Assembly: GCA_039519185.1 (NCBI GenBank)
Contig: CM076849.1
Location: 806,001-870,000 of the forward strand
DNA length: 64,000 bases
Direction: 5' to 3'
Source: Astragalus membranaceus
Taxonomy: Eukaryota; Streptophyta; Magnoliopsida; Fabales; Fabaceae
The notes beneath the pieces are model-generated. The model saw only the letters and a list, made by a program, of their open reading frames with translations. It had not been told where the DNA came from and did no database searches. This document shows positions 52,968 to 63,033 of this stretch, in pieces. Each line of letters opens with the position of its first letter. Position 1 is the stretch's first letter. The translations under genes and the position numbers were made by a program.

Positions 52968-55900
52968 ATGGCACCAACACACCGCTCAATACCGACTAGT
53001 CTCATGGCCGAACCTGACCTCGGCCCTCAGCGAACTCCCGAAGGCCACGTCCAGGAACTCACGAATTCGTCGCAAACACGAAGCCGACATCCCAACACGG
53101 GACCTTCCCGAGCACAATCAGGCGCGGATGAGACGAGCTTACCATCTCCCCCTCAACTACTCCCGGCCCTGACGGACGCGGTTCAACATCTCGTTCAGCT
53201 ATTGGCCCGGCAAGAAGCGGTAAATGAAGAAAGAAACAACCGTTTCGCCAACCTCGAATCCGAAGTAGCGAGACTGCAAGGTCGGAACGTCCTGGATCAA
53301 CAATCATCCGGGCAGAGCTCGCTGGAGGAACGACGCCCAACTCGAAGAAGACTTTTTCATCGATCACCCCCACGGAGAAAGCTCACTCATCGCTCCCCCG
53401 CACGCCGTCAACGAGGGAATGGTTCCCGTTCTCCTCTGGCTCGACAACACGAGGCTCATTCCCGTTCTCCGTCAGCTAGACAATATGACGATCTAGATGA
53501 TCCTCATTCTCCTCCACGCCGCCACCGAGGGAATGGTTCCCGTTCTCCTCTGGCTCGACAAATTGAAGGCTCAACCTCGTCACGGAGACGATCGAGAAGC
53601 CATGACATCATTCAAAAGGTCCATCACAGACGCCAGCCACTGTCACAAGTAAATCGACTTGGGCGGAAAGGTCCTTTCACAAAGTCGATCGACAACTTCC
53701 GGGTCCCCCGGTATCTCGAAAAACCACCTGGAGGATTGAAGACTTACGACGGGACGGGCGACCCCGACAGACATCTAGACCAATTTGACACAACCATGCA
53801 GTATCGAAATGTACCCATGGAAATGAAATGTCGAATATTCCCTTTGACCCTAGACAAAATGGCTTCCGAATGGTTTCGGACGTTAAGGTCGAATACCATT
53901 TCCTCATGGGACCAGTTAGCAAAACACTTCTCGGTGCACTTTGCCCATTCCAAGAGCAAACCCAAAAACAAAAATGTTCTAGCATCTATTGTCCAGAAAG
54001 CAAATGAACCCCTGAGGGAATATATAGAGCGATTCAACATCGAAGCTCTTCAGGTTCGGCAGTTAGACGACGCTTTTCGAATTTTCTTCATGGCCCAAGG
54101 TCTGCTCCCTGGAAGCTCGTTCCGAAAGCACATCAACACCTGGGAACCTAACACCCTTCAAGAATTCCTCGAACTATCCCAGTGCTTCATTAACGAAGAA
54201 GAAAATTCCAAGATCGACAAAACGTCGTCACAGGCAGAATCGTCGAAACGCCACATCGAGGTCGACCCTCGGAAAAACTCCTGGAACATCGGTAGGAAAA
54301 ATCGTCACCAGGTATACACCGAACTCAACGTCTCCAACGCCCAGTTACTAGGGGAATGTTGGAACGTCGAATTCAGGGACGTCAAGCCTCCCAGGCCCTT
54401 ACCTATCCGACCTGGGCAGAAGGCCAACAAATACTGCCGATACCACAGAAGCAATGGCCATGACACAAACCATTGCAACGCCCTAAAGGATGACATAGAA
54501 GATTTGATAAAACGGGGAAAACTATCTTCTTACGTCAAAAGGGAGGGAGAACGGTCTGACAACTTCGGAAGAGAAAGAAATGAAAACCTCAGGGCAAAAG
54601 GAAAAGAAATGACCGACCCAGACCGCGAAGAGCTGGATAAAAAACGCTCGGTTATCATGATGATAACTGGGGGATTCGATCATGAAGGATCGGGAAAATC
54701 CATGAAGAGAAAATGGAAGGAATTGTTGTGCGTGGCTTCAACGTCAACGACCCCGGTCAAGACTAACCGACCTCCATTATCTTTTAGTGACAACGACCTT
54801 ATTGACGGAAAAGCTAACAAACACGTACCTCTCTTGATATCGGCAATCATAGCCAACAAGGAGGTACGTAGAATCCTGGTCGATCAGGGGAGCTCATCAG
54901 ACATCATCTTTATCGATCTTCTGAGCAAAATGGGGATCGATAAAGAGGAACTCACCCCTTATAGAGGGACGGCTTTGTCCGGTTTTAACGGATCTCGAAC
55001 GAAACCCCTTGGACATCTGGAGCTAATGGTTACCTACGGAACCGAACCAATGGTCCGAACCGTCAGAACCAAATTCCTCGTCTTACCTTGTGAATCCATA
55101 TACAACGGCATTATAGGAAGACCGACCCTCGGCAGGCTCGGGGCGGTTACATCCACCACTCACTTAAAAATGAAGTTCCACTCTCTTTGCGACAGAGTTA
55201 TCACTTTAAACTCTGACTTAGAGTCGGCCTCCAGGTGTTTTTTCCTATGGACTAAGAACGAAAGAAAAGCTTCGGAGCATGAAGGGGTTCCCCCTTCGGA
55301 AGAACTGGCGACTCCCAAAATGCCAAAAGGAAGATCGACTGAAGTTAACACCGCTACTAACGTAGGAACCAACTGCGGTCCGGAGGTCGAAAAACAGATA
55401 GATATCGACGAGCTAACAAAAGAGCTCAAACGCAAAATCAAAAGACCAGAGCCTGATGGAAAGTTCGTCGAAACACAACTCGGTTCAGACCCCTCCCAAA
55501 AAATCAAAATAGGGATCGACCTTCCAGAAAAGATCAAGACCGAATTAACCCAATGTCTTAAAGATTTCAAAGACATTTTTGCTTGGTCGGCCGAAGACAT
55601 GCCTGGGATCCCGCCAGAGATTGCCTGCCATCGGCTCGCAATAAACCCAGAAGCAAAATGGATCGCCCAAAGAAAGCGGGCCCAAAGCAGAGAAAAAGCC
55701 ATTGCTGCCACCTTAGCAGTAGACGACCTCATCCGAGCCAACTTTATCTCTGAGGTTAAATACACAACTTGGTTATCAAACCCTGTCCTGGTGAAGAAGT
55801 CTAACGGAAAATGGCGTATGTGTGTCGACTACACCGATCTTAATAAAGCTTGCCCAAAAGACGCCTTTCCGGTCCCCAGTATCGATCGTTTGGTCGACAG

Positions 55901-58667
55901 CGCTTCCGGTTTCCAGTTGTTATCTTTCATGGACGCATACTCCGGGTACAACCAAATCGCCATGTTTCCACCAGACCAAGCAAAAACCGCCTTCATCACT
56001 GACCGAGGAAACTTCGCGTACCGTGTTATGCCCTTTGGTTTAAAAAACGCTGGAGCAACTTATCAAAGAATGATGAACAAAGTTTTCCAAAACCAGATCG
56101 GTAAAAGCGTAGAGGTTTACCTCGACGACATGATCGCCAAAAGCAAAAGTGATGCCGACCATGTGAGCGATCTGAAAGCAATTTTCTCTGAGGTACGAAA
56201 AAACAGAATGAGATTAAACCCAGAGAAATGCACTTTCGGAGTTCGAGCTGGGAAATTCTTAGGTTTCTTCTTAACAGAACGAGGTATCGAGGCAAACCCA
56301 GACAAATGTCGATCCGTCACAGAAATGCGAACTCCGACGTCCAAAAGAGAAGTACAAAAACTCAATGGAATGATAGCTGCTCTATCTCGCTTCATATCGA
56401 ATGCAGCATTCAAATCTCTTCCACTTTTCAAAATCCTCAAAAAAGAAGAAAAAGATTTCAAATGGACGCCCGAGCAAGACGAAGCTTTGAAGCAACTTAA
56501 AAAATCTCTCTCCGAGCCTCCAATTTTAACTCGCCCAAATGAAGGAGAAACATTATACCTATATCTAGCAGTCTCGGAAGAGGCATTAGCTGCCGTTCTA
56601 GTACGCGAACTCGAAACCGGGCAAAGTCCCATCTACTTCGCAAGCAAGGCTCTGCACGGGGCTGAAAGTCGATATCAGAAAATCGAGAAAATCGCCTTGG
56701 CCCTCATTATTGCAGCTCGACGTTTTCGAGCTTATTTCGTCGCCCACCAGGTAGTCGTCCGCACTAACTACCCAATCAGACAGATACTCCACAGACCCGA
56801 TCTAGCTGGAAGGATGATCAAATGGGCCGTAGAACTCTCAGAGTTCGGTATCAAATATGAAGCTCGAACCACACTTAAAGCACAAGTTCTAGTCGACTTC
56901 ATCGCCGAGATGACACCTGCTAACACCGGCTCTGACATATGGATCCTCTACGTCGACGGTTCCTCAAATCCAAAAGGGAGTGGTGCTGGGATTATGCTAG
57001 AAAGCCCGACTGGGGTCATCATCGAAGTTTCCCTTGCATTCGGTTTTCCCACCTCGAACAACCAAGCAGAGTACGAAGCTTGCATTGCCGGACTTCGCCT
57101 GGCAATTGACCTCCAAGTCCAAAAAATTAAACTCCATACCGACTCTCTCTTGGTGGTCTCCCAGATCGAAAGCAAATACGAGACCAAAGAACCGATCCTA
57201 CAAAAATACCTACTTCAGGTACGGTCGCTAATAGCCAAATTTGAAGCAAGCGAGATAATTCATGTCCCAAGAACGGAAAACCAACGAGCTGATATCCTCG
57301 CCAAACTCGCAAGCACAAAAACCCCGGGTAACCAAAGGACGACCATCCAAGAAACACTACACAATCCCAGTGTATCTATCGAGCCGCTGTTTAACCCGAC
57401 CATCTATGTACTTGAAGAGGCAGACAGCTGGATAACCCCAATTCTAGAGTACATCGTCTCAGGAACGGAACCCCCAGACAGAAACGACGCCAAATATATC
57501 AGGAGAAGAGCCTCGGCTTTTTCAGCCATCAACGGGACGCTCTATAAACGAAGCCTCTCTTCCCCGTTAATTAAATGCATCGAGGGAGAGGAAGCGGCCT
57601 ATGTGTTGACAGAAATTCATGAGGGGATCTGCGGCCAGCACATGGGAGCTCGTTCTTTAGCACGAAAAACCCTTCGAGCCGGCTACTACTGGCCGAGCAT
57701 GATCGGTGATGCTAGTGATCACGTGAAGAAGTGCAAGAAATGTCAAATCCACGCCAATGTGCACATAGCTCCCCCCACAGACCTCACGAGTTTATCCTCC
57801 ACATGGCCCTTCGCATGGTGGGGAATGGACTTGCTCGGACCTTTCGCAAAAGCACCAGGACAAGTCAAATTCTTGATCGTCGCCGTAGACTACTTCAGTA
57901 AATGGATAGAAGCGGAACCCCTGGCAACTATCACTGCAAAAAACTGCATAAAGTTCTTCAAAAAAAGCATTATGAGCAGGTTCGGGATCCCCGAGGTAGT
58001 AGTAACAGACAACGGAACGCAATTCACAGACACGGGATTCCGCAAACTAATGTTCGAGCTTAAAATTAAACACCATTTCACTTCAGTAGAGCACCCTCAA
58101 ACCAACGGTCAAGCAGAGGCTGCAAACAAAGTAATACTAAACGGGCTGAAACGACGTTTGGACGATGCTAAAGGAAATTGGGTAGAAGAATTGCCTTACG
58201 TCCTCTGGGGATACCGGACGACCCCCCAAAGCTCCACTGGGGAAACACCTTTTAGGCTATCCTACGGCAGCGAGGCGGTCATCCCCGTCGAAATCGGCGA
58301 ACTTAGTTGGAGAACGGCAAATCCCAAAACACAAAGCAATAATGATCAAGCCCTAAGAGAAGAACTCGACCTCATCGATGAAATCCGAGGTCGAGCCTCG
58401 CTCCGAGAAGCGATCATCAAACAAAAGGTGGCAACCAGATACAACACCAAGGTCGTTCACAGAGATTTCAATCCTGGCGATCTGGTACTCAGAAGGGCTG
58501 ACGTCGGTCAGAAAAACGCCTCCCAAGGAAAGCTCGCCCCAAACTGGGAAGGCCCCTACCGAATTTTATCTAAAACCGGCACGGGAGCCTTTAAATTGGA
58601 GACCCTCCAAGGAAGAAAGGTTGAGAGAACTTGGAACGCAACAAAACTGAAAAGTTATTATCCTTAG
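52968..58667 (+). CDS. Tat Gag-Pol polyprotein, dual RNase H
   Basis: One frame of 1899 residues from ATG 52968. The N-terminal 230 residues are Arg/Ser/Pro-rich with repeated SRSPLARQ units. Then come the Gag core (about 237-430, YDGTGDPDRHLDQFDTTM), a zinc-knuckle-like CRYHRSNGHDTNHC (about 488) and protease VDQGSSSDIIF (about 638; DQG instead of DSG/DTG). Reverse transcriptase spans about 920-1090, with VDYTDLNKACPKD and YLDD at about 1050. The first RNase H is about 1180-1300 and the second about 1325-1450 (LYVDGSSNPKGSGAGIML; IKLHTDSLLVVSQI). Integrase has a zinc finger (about 1550-1590, HEGICGQHMG, CKKCQIHA), then catalytic D in WGMDLLGPF, D in VVTDNGTQF and E in NGQAEAANK. The second RNase H is diagnostic of Tat. 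Intact. Confidence 0.95.
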   Translation: MAPTHRSIPTSLMAEPDLGPQRTPEGHVQELTNSSQTRSRHPNTGPSRAQSGADETSLPSPPQLLPALTDAVQHLVQLLARQEAVNEERNNRFANLESEVARLQGRNVLDQQSSGQSSLEERRPTRRRLFHRSPPRRKLTHRSPARRQRGNGSRSPLARQHEAHSRSPSARQYDDLDDPHSPPRRHRGNGSRSPLARQIEGSTSSRRRSRSHDIIQKVHHRRQPLSQVNRLGRKGPFTKSIDNFRVPRYLEKPPGGLKTYDGTGDPDRHLDQFDTTMQYRNVPMEMKCRIFPLTLDKMASEWFRTLRSNTISSWDQLAKHFSVHFAHSKSKPKNKNVLASIVQKANEPLREYIERFNIEALQVRQLDDAFRIFFMAQGLLPGSSFRKHINTWEPNTLQEFLELSQCFINEEENSKIDKTSSQAESSKRHIEVDPRKNSWNIGRKNRHQVYTELNVSNAQLLGECWNVEFRDVKPPRPLPIRPGQKANKYCRYHRSNGHDTNHCNALKDDIEDLIKRGKLSSYVKREGERSDNFGRERNENLRAKGKEMTDPDREELDKKRSVIMMITGGFDHEGSGKSMKRKWKELLCVASTSTTPVKTNRPPLSFSDNDLIDGKANKHVPLLISAIIANKEVRRILVDQGSSSDIIFIDLLSKMGIDKEELTPYRGTALSGFNGSRTKPLGHLELMVTYGTEPMVRTVRTKFLVLPCESIYNGIIGRPTLGRLGAVTSTTHLKMKFHSLCDRVITLNSDLESASRCFFLWTKNERKASEHEGVPPSEELATPKMPKGRSTEVNTATNVGTNCGPEVEKQIDIDELTKELKRKIKRPEPDGKFVETQLGSDPSQKIKIGIDLPEKIKTELTQCLKDFKDIFAWSAEDMPGIPPEIACHRLAINPEAKWIAQRKRAQSREKAIAATLAVDDLIRANFISEVKYTTWLSNPVLVKKSNGKWRMCVDYTDLNKACPKDAFPVPSIDRLVDSASGFQLLSFMDAYSGYNQIAMFPPDQAKTAFITDRGNFAYRVMPFGLKNAGATYQRMMNKVFQNQIGKSVEVYLDDMIAKSKSDADHVSDLKAIFSEVRKNRMRLNPEKCTFGVRAGKFLGFFLTERGIEANPDKCRSVTEMRTPTSKREVQKLNGMIAALSRFISNAAFKSLPLFKILKKEEKDFKWTPEQDEALKQLKKSLSEPPILTRPNEGETLYLYLAVSEEALAAVLVRELETGQSPIYFASKALHGAESRYQKIEKIALALIIAARRFRAYFVAHQVVVRTNYPIRQILHRPDLAGRMIKWAVELSEFGIKYEARTTLKAQVLVDFIAEMTPANTGSDIWILYVDGSSNPKGSGAGIMLESPTGVIIEVSLAFGFPTSNNQAEYEACIAGLRLAIDLQVQKIKLHTDSLLVVSQIESKYETKEPILQKYLLQVRSLIAKFEASEIIHVPRTENQRADILAKLASTKTPGNQRTTIQETLHNPSVSIEPLFNPTIYVLEEADSWITPILEYIVSGTEPPDRNDAKYIRRRASAFSAINGTLYKRSLSSPLIKCIEGEEAAYVLTEIHEGICGQHMGARSLARKTLRAGYYWPSMIGDASDHVKKCKKCQIHANVHIAPPTDLTSLSSTWPFAWWGMDLLGPFAKAPGQVKFLIVAVDYFSKWIEAEPLATITAKNCIKFFKKSIMSRFGIPEVVVTDNGTQFTDTGFRKLMFELKIKHHFTSVEHPQTNGQAEAANKVILNGLKRRLDDAKGNWVEELPYVLWGYRTTPQSSTGETPFRLSYGSEAVIPVEIGELSWRTANPKTQSNNDQALREELDLIDEIRGRASLREAIIKQKVATRYNTKVVHRDFNPGDLVLRRADVGQKNASQGKLAPNWEGPYRILSKTGTGAFKLETLQGRKVERTWNATKLKSYYP

Positions 58668-59335
58668 AAAGAAGTCACTCATACCGATCTTATGTAAACT
58701 CGAAATAAGCTATTAATAAAGAAGCTTGACATTTCCTTCAAACGCTTTCAAAAAACTTCTCAAAAGTTTTTTCAAGTCGCCACACATTCTTGATTTTCAT
58801 CAAACAGAAATGAAGGGACCTAAACAGGAATCAACTGGGACCGATCTTAAAAGATCTCCCCAAAAGCGACCACCCAAAGGTCAAAAACTCTTTGAGAAAA
58901 CAGTTAAATCCGAGCCGAGTCTTGGCAAACTATCTCAAAGAGACCGGGTCTTCAAGGATCGAAACGTCCTACGAACGACCATCGGCCACAGCTGCCGATA
59001 CCCCTATGGGGCGAGTTAAATCTGGGCCGAGTCCTAGTAAACTGTCCTATAGGTTCAAAACCGGTAAACCGAGTTCCTCGATTACCGACGTTTTTACGAC
59101 ACACGCGACGTGCAGAATTTAAAAAGCACTCGTTAAAAACTCGCAAAAACGACATACATGACATGCGAAATTCGAAAAGCATTCATTAAAGCTCGTAAAG
59201 GCCTTATAAGCATATTCCAAAAAGAGGTTACAAATATCTCCAGCTAAGACCAAACAGAAGTTCCGGATCTATACAAAAAATGCATAAGTAAAAGCATACA
59301 CCAGGAACTTCTGCAAAAGAAACGCTATTACAACA

Positions 59336-61807
59336 TCAGGCAGTGGAGGTCGGGAATATCACACTCTTCGTCTGCGTCTGAGCATCGATCTTAAAGATCT
59401 GACCCCCTTCTACCTCATGGTCGGCGTCAATAATCGACCGATCCAAAATTATAGAAGGATGGACCAAAGTAATTTGCTCCTGGGCGGACTCAAAACCCTC
59501 CTTGTACAGCTCAATTGCAGAATTAGCAGCTTCCCGAGCCTCCCTCCTAGCCTCATTTGCAAGTTTTGTCGCCTCTTTAGCATTTCTTCTGCTTTGCTGA
59601 AGGGCTGCCTCAAGCTCTGCAATTCGAGCCTCCGCATCGCCGCTGGTACCGACCCGCGCCTCAGATGCTTTCCTCAAATCCTCTTCCAAACCAGCTACAC
59701 GAAACTCCAAACCTTTGATCTTCTCGTTGGCCTCGGCAAGTTGCCCCTCCAAAACTTTTTCCCTTTCTTCAAGCTCCTTGACACGATTCTCGGCAAACTC
59801 CGCCCGACGTACAACCTCCCCTTGGCTTTCCTTCAGAACCAGAAGTTCTTGCTTTGTTCGAGCAAGCTCTTTCGATTTTAAAGCCACGTCTTCCACGAGC
59901 TTCACTATTTTTGACTTCTCAAGCTCCAACGAAGCTGCAAAATCGAAAAATGAGGGAAATCAGTTTATGAAGAAAGAGATGTTTTTATGAAATATAAAAA
60001 GCAATGATGTCATTTACCCTTGGCCCGCTGCTCGTATTTTTCTTTCTCGATCCTATGAACATCGGCCAAATTCGCCAACAATTTAACAGACGCCCCGACA
60101 GGATCCTCCCGCCATTGGGCGTAATTCTGCTCCAAAAAACCCTCCTCCAAGGGTACGGTCTTACTCTTATGCTTCGGTCTCCTCGAAGTCTTACTCCTTT
60201 TTTCTGGCCTCTGCTCGCCACTTGCTTCGGTGCGCACCCTTTTTCCCGAGGTACCCGCACCAACTTCGGGAGCAGTCGGGGGAGGAGAACTGGAAACAAG
60301 ATCGACCATAGCCTCATAGGCAAGGTCCTCCTGGGTAACGATATTTATCGGAGAAGCAGCAGTGACCGTCCCAACAACAGTCTCGGTCTGGGGAGAAGTC
60401 GGAAGCGGAACACCAACCCCCTCAGCATCTCCAGATATCTCGACGCTCCTCATCGCCAGCGCCTTCATTACGGCGAGCTTCTTTGGGGCCATGGTATCTG
60501 GAAAAGAAACATAAATCGGTCATACAAACTACGGTCAAAAATATGCAAATATCAATAGCAAGAAAAACAAGGCTACCTAAGACAATTTGCACTCGTCTTC
60601 GCTTTCCGGCCTGAACTATCTTAGCCGCAGGGATACCCCGATACTTATGTTTTGAAAACGGAATGTTCTCAGAAATAAACATCAGGATCCTCTTGGTAAG
60701 AAGATCGGCAGCGTTCAAACGATTCTGACCAACCGAAAAGGAATTGGTGGATCGTTCAAAATGGGCCTGACTCCAACCAATGGGAAACTTGGTGGACACC
60801 AAAGTCCGACCATCCTCTGAAAACTTTCCCACTCTCTCAATCGCTTCGTCGGTCACCGGTTCGACCCAATAAAATAACTCCTTCCAATTCCCCTTCAACG
60901 AGTCCGCATAGGCTTTAAAAATCTTAGCACCTCGCCTCGAACGAAGACTGACGTGTTCGCGACCGGACTTATTCTCACTACTATTCCGATTGATCTCAAA
61001 CAAATGAAAAAAGAGCGACGGCGAGACCGGCCTCTCCAGATGAAGACACATTAGCTCGAAAGCTCGAACAAAAGCCCACGCGTTTGGATGCAACTGAGAA
61101 GGCGCAACATCCAAAGTCGCCAAGACCGTCTGCTCAAACCAAGTGAAAGGAGGCCTGATATTCATCTCGTTTATCAGCATATGATACAAAGTAAACTTAA
61201 GCTCTCCTGGCCACAAAGCCACATGCTCTCCCTTCTTCATTCCCTCGACTCTCCAAATTCGCTTCGAGCGACCCGAAGCTTTCCTCCCGACCCTCTCCAA
61301 ATTAAAACCATGCTGGTACAACGATTCGATCTCCAAAATATTTTTGGAAACCCAATCATATTGGGAGACCTCTCGCACCGGTACGTCAAGGTCCCCGCAA
61401 CCAGTACTAGAGTACTCATCCAGAGAAACGGCAGAAGCTCGGCTGGACTCCGGTTGGCTCTTAGGGCGAGATTCAACTTGTTCTTCAACACCCTCTCTAT
61501 CGGACTCATCAGCAGAGTCGGAACTCGACCCAAGATCGACCTCGGAACCCTCTGATTCCTCCACTGGAATTTCCTCATCAGACTCGGAAGTAACAGCCAT
61601 CACATCCACCAAGCAATCCTCCTCCACATCTTCAGGAGTATCGTCATTCGGCTCATTAGCATCGGTCGCAGGAGAAGAACTTTCGCTCTCAAAATTATCT
61701 TCCGCCTTATCACTCACAGGGGCGGAAGCAGAGTGCTCTTGCACGTCCGGGGCGGCGACTTCAAGAGGCTCGGCACGGACCTCAGGGATTTCACCACCAG
61801 AAGCCAT
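59336..61807 (-). CDS. Antisense gene of the Tat element (PF04195-like), three exons
   Basis: Transcribed against gag-pol. Exons 61807-60577, 60497-60018 and 59934-59336 join at GT-AG borders (introns 79 and 83 bp) into 2310 bp, 769 residues; each open stretch alone is interrupted. The N-terminus is acidic and Ser-rich. The middle holds the domain known as 'putative gypsy type transposon' (LDVAPSQLHPNAWAFVRAFE, then MCLHLERPVSPSLFFHLFEI). Exon 2 is rich in basic residues near KRSKTSRRPKHKSK, a possible nuclear signal. Exon 3 is a long coiled coil (LKESQGEVVRRAEFAENRVK and following heptads). Extra antisense ORFs are known in Tat elements; their function is unknown. The older Tat copy at 28823-31039 keeps the same exon 1 donor and exon 2 acceptor, which supports the gene model. 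The promoter would lie near 61810-62600 or in the 3' LTR. Confidence 0.8.
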
Positions 61808-62598
61808 CGCACTCGTAAACTCTTTCCGGTACTGAGTGACGTCTCTCCGAGTTTGTTTTGTCCTCGCCAGAGCGAATCTACAGGAATGGGGGACGAAATG
61901 TCAGGGTTAAAGATCGAAAATGGGTTCGCGAGCAAGTCGGAACCCGACCTGACGACCCCCATTCTGAGATCAAAGGGGACTGGGGGAAGTCCAGGCACAA
62001 ACAAAAAGAAAAGTAAAGAAAAATCAAAAAAAGACTAACCTCGGAACTAAGCCGCAAGTTGATTATATCTGGAGAAATACGGTTGTCAATCCACAGAAAC
62101 CGACCTTAAAAGTACTTCGAAACTTTTCAAACTCGTTTACTTTAAAGAAACTCGGGAGCTCTCGAAGATCGATAAATCGAAGACAGATAATCAGCAAGCA
62201 ATAAATGGGAAGGTGAGACCCTTTATTTATAGCAAAGCGGATTTTATGGGCCTGGGCCGGGAAGTCGAAGCGTCACATCCAAACCCTAGCCCATTAAAAT
62301 TCGCACGATGAAGAATAAACGTCACCATCACGCGCCGCCACCGTGAAATCACGCTTTGTCAGAAACAATAAAGATGGCACTGATTCCAAGATTACGCTGA
62401 TTCCAAAGCAGCACAGAATTCAAAAAACTATCTACCTCGCTCGGAAGATCGACGACCATTTAACATCGGCCAAAAATCCCAGGCTCGACATAAACTCAAG
62501 ACTGGAGAAATTTCTACTCAAACAAAGACAAAAATACAAGGCTACGTCGCCCATCAAGTCAAGGTCGCTCCTCAAATCGACCAGACTTGGGGGGCCAC

Positions 62599-63033
62599 TG
62601 TTATGGTAATATGTCTTAATAATAATTGCACCCCTCATTTAGGGCCCATTAACAATTTGGCCCATTAACAGCCCAACCAAATCAACGGCTCAGATGTCTT
62701 CTCAAGATCGGTTGGCTCAGAATAAACAACACAAACACATTCAAACTCTATAAATACCCCATTCAATGCTCATTAATGGTAAGCACTTTTTAACCAAACA
62801 CTTATTCTCTCAAATACTGACTTAAGCGTCGGAGTATCATTGCAGGTACAACCTCGCCCTCCAAGATCGAACATCTCAAGATCGAACACCTCAACATCGC
62901 CTCTCAAGGTCGAACTTCTCCAGGTCGAACAAAACCTTCCTCTCAAAGCCCGAAGACAAAGATAGAATCAAGGACGAAATATCTACCAACTGCATAATAT
63001 CGATCCTCAAGATCGGAAGCACGGTACAGAACA
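62599..63033 (+). repeat. 3' LTR of the Tat element
   Basis: Same length as the 5' LTR with no mismatch seen by eye. Preceded by the purine tract 'cttggggggccac' and followed by AATTC. Confidence 0.95.

Larger units (their letters stand above)
52470..63033 (+). mobile_element. Intact Tat-lineage Ty3/Gypsy retrotransposon
   Basis: 10,564 bp. The LTRs of 435 bp each (52470-52904 and 62599-63033) show no difference by eye. The target duplication AATTC is at 52465-52469 and 63034-63038. A primer-site region 'ttggcgaccacagtggga' follows the 5' LTR. It carries one gag-pol frame with a second, Tat-type RNase H between RNase H and integrase, and an antisense three-exon gene between pol and the 3' LTR. 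A purine tract (about 62586-62594) precedes the 3' LTR. All visible parts are intact, so it may be autonomous and very young. It inserted into copy B of the local duplication. Confidence 0.95.

Noticed and set aside
55160..55765. 201-residue minus-strand frame inside Tat pol
   Set aside because: Shadow of the intact gag-pol frame on the plus strand, with no domain of its own.
61088..61835. Long plus-strand frames downstream of Tat pol
   Set aside because: They are shadows of the antisense gene, which has the recognisable domain and fitting splice sites on the minus strand.
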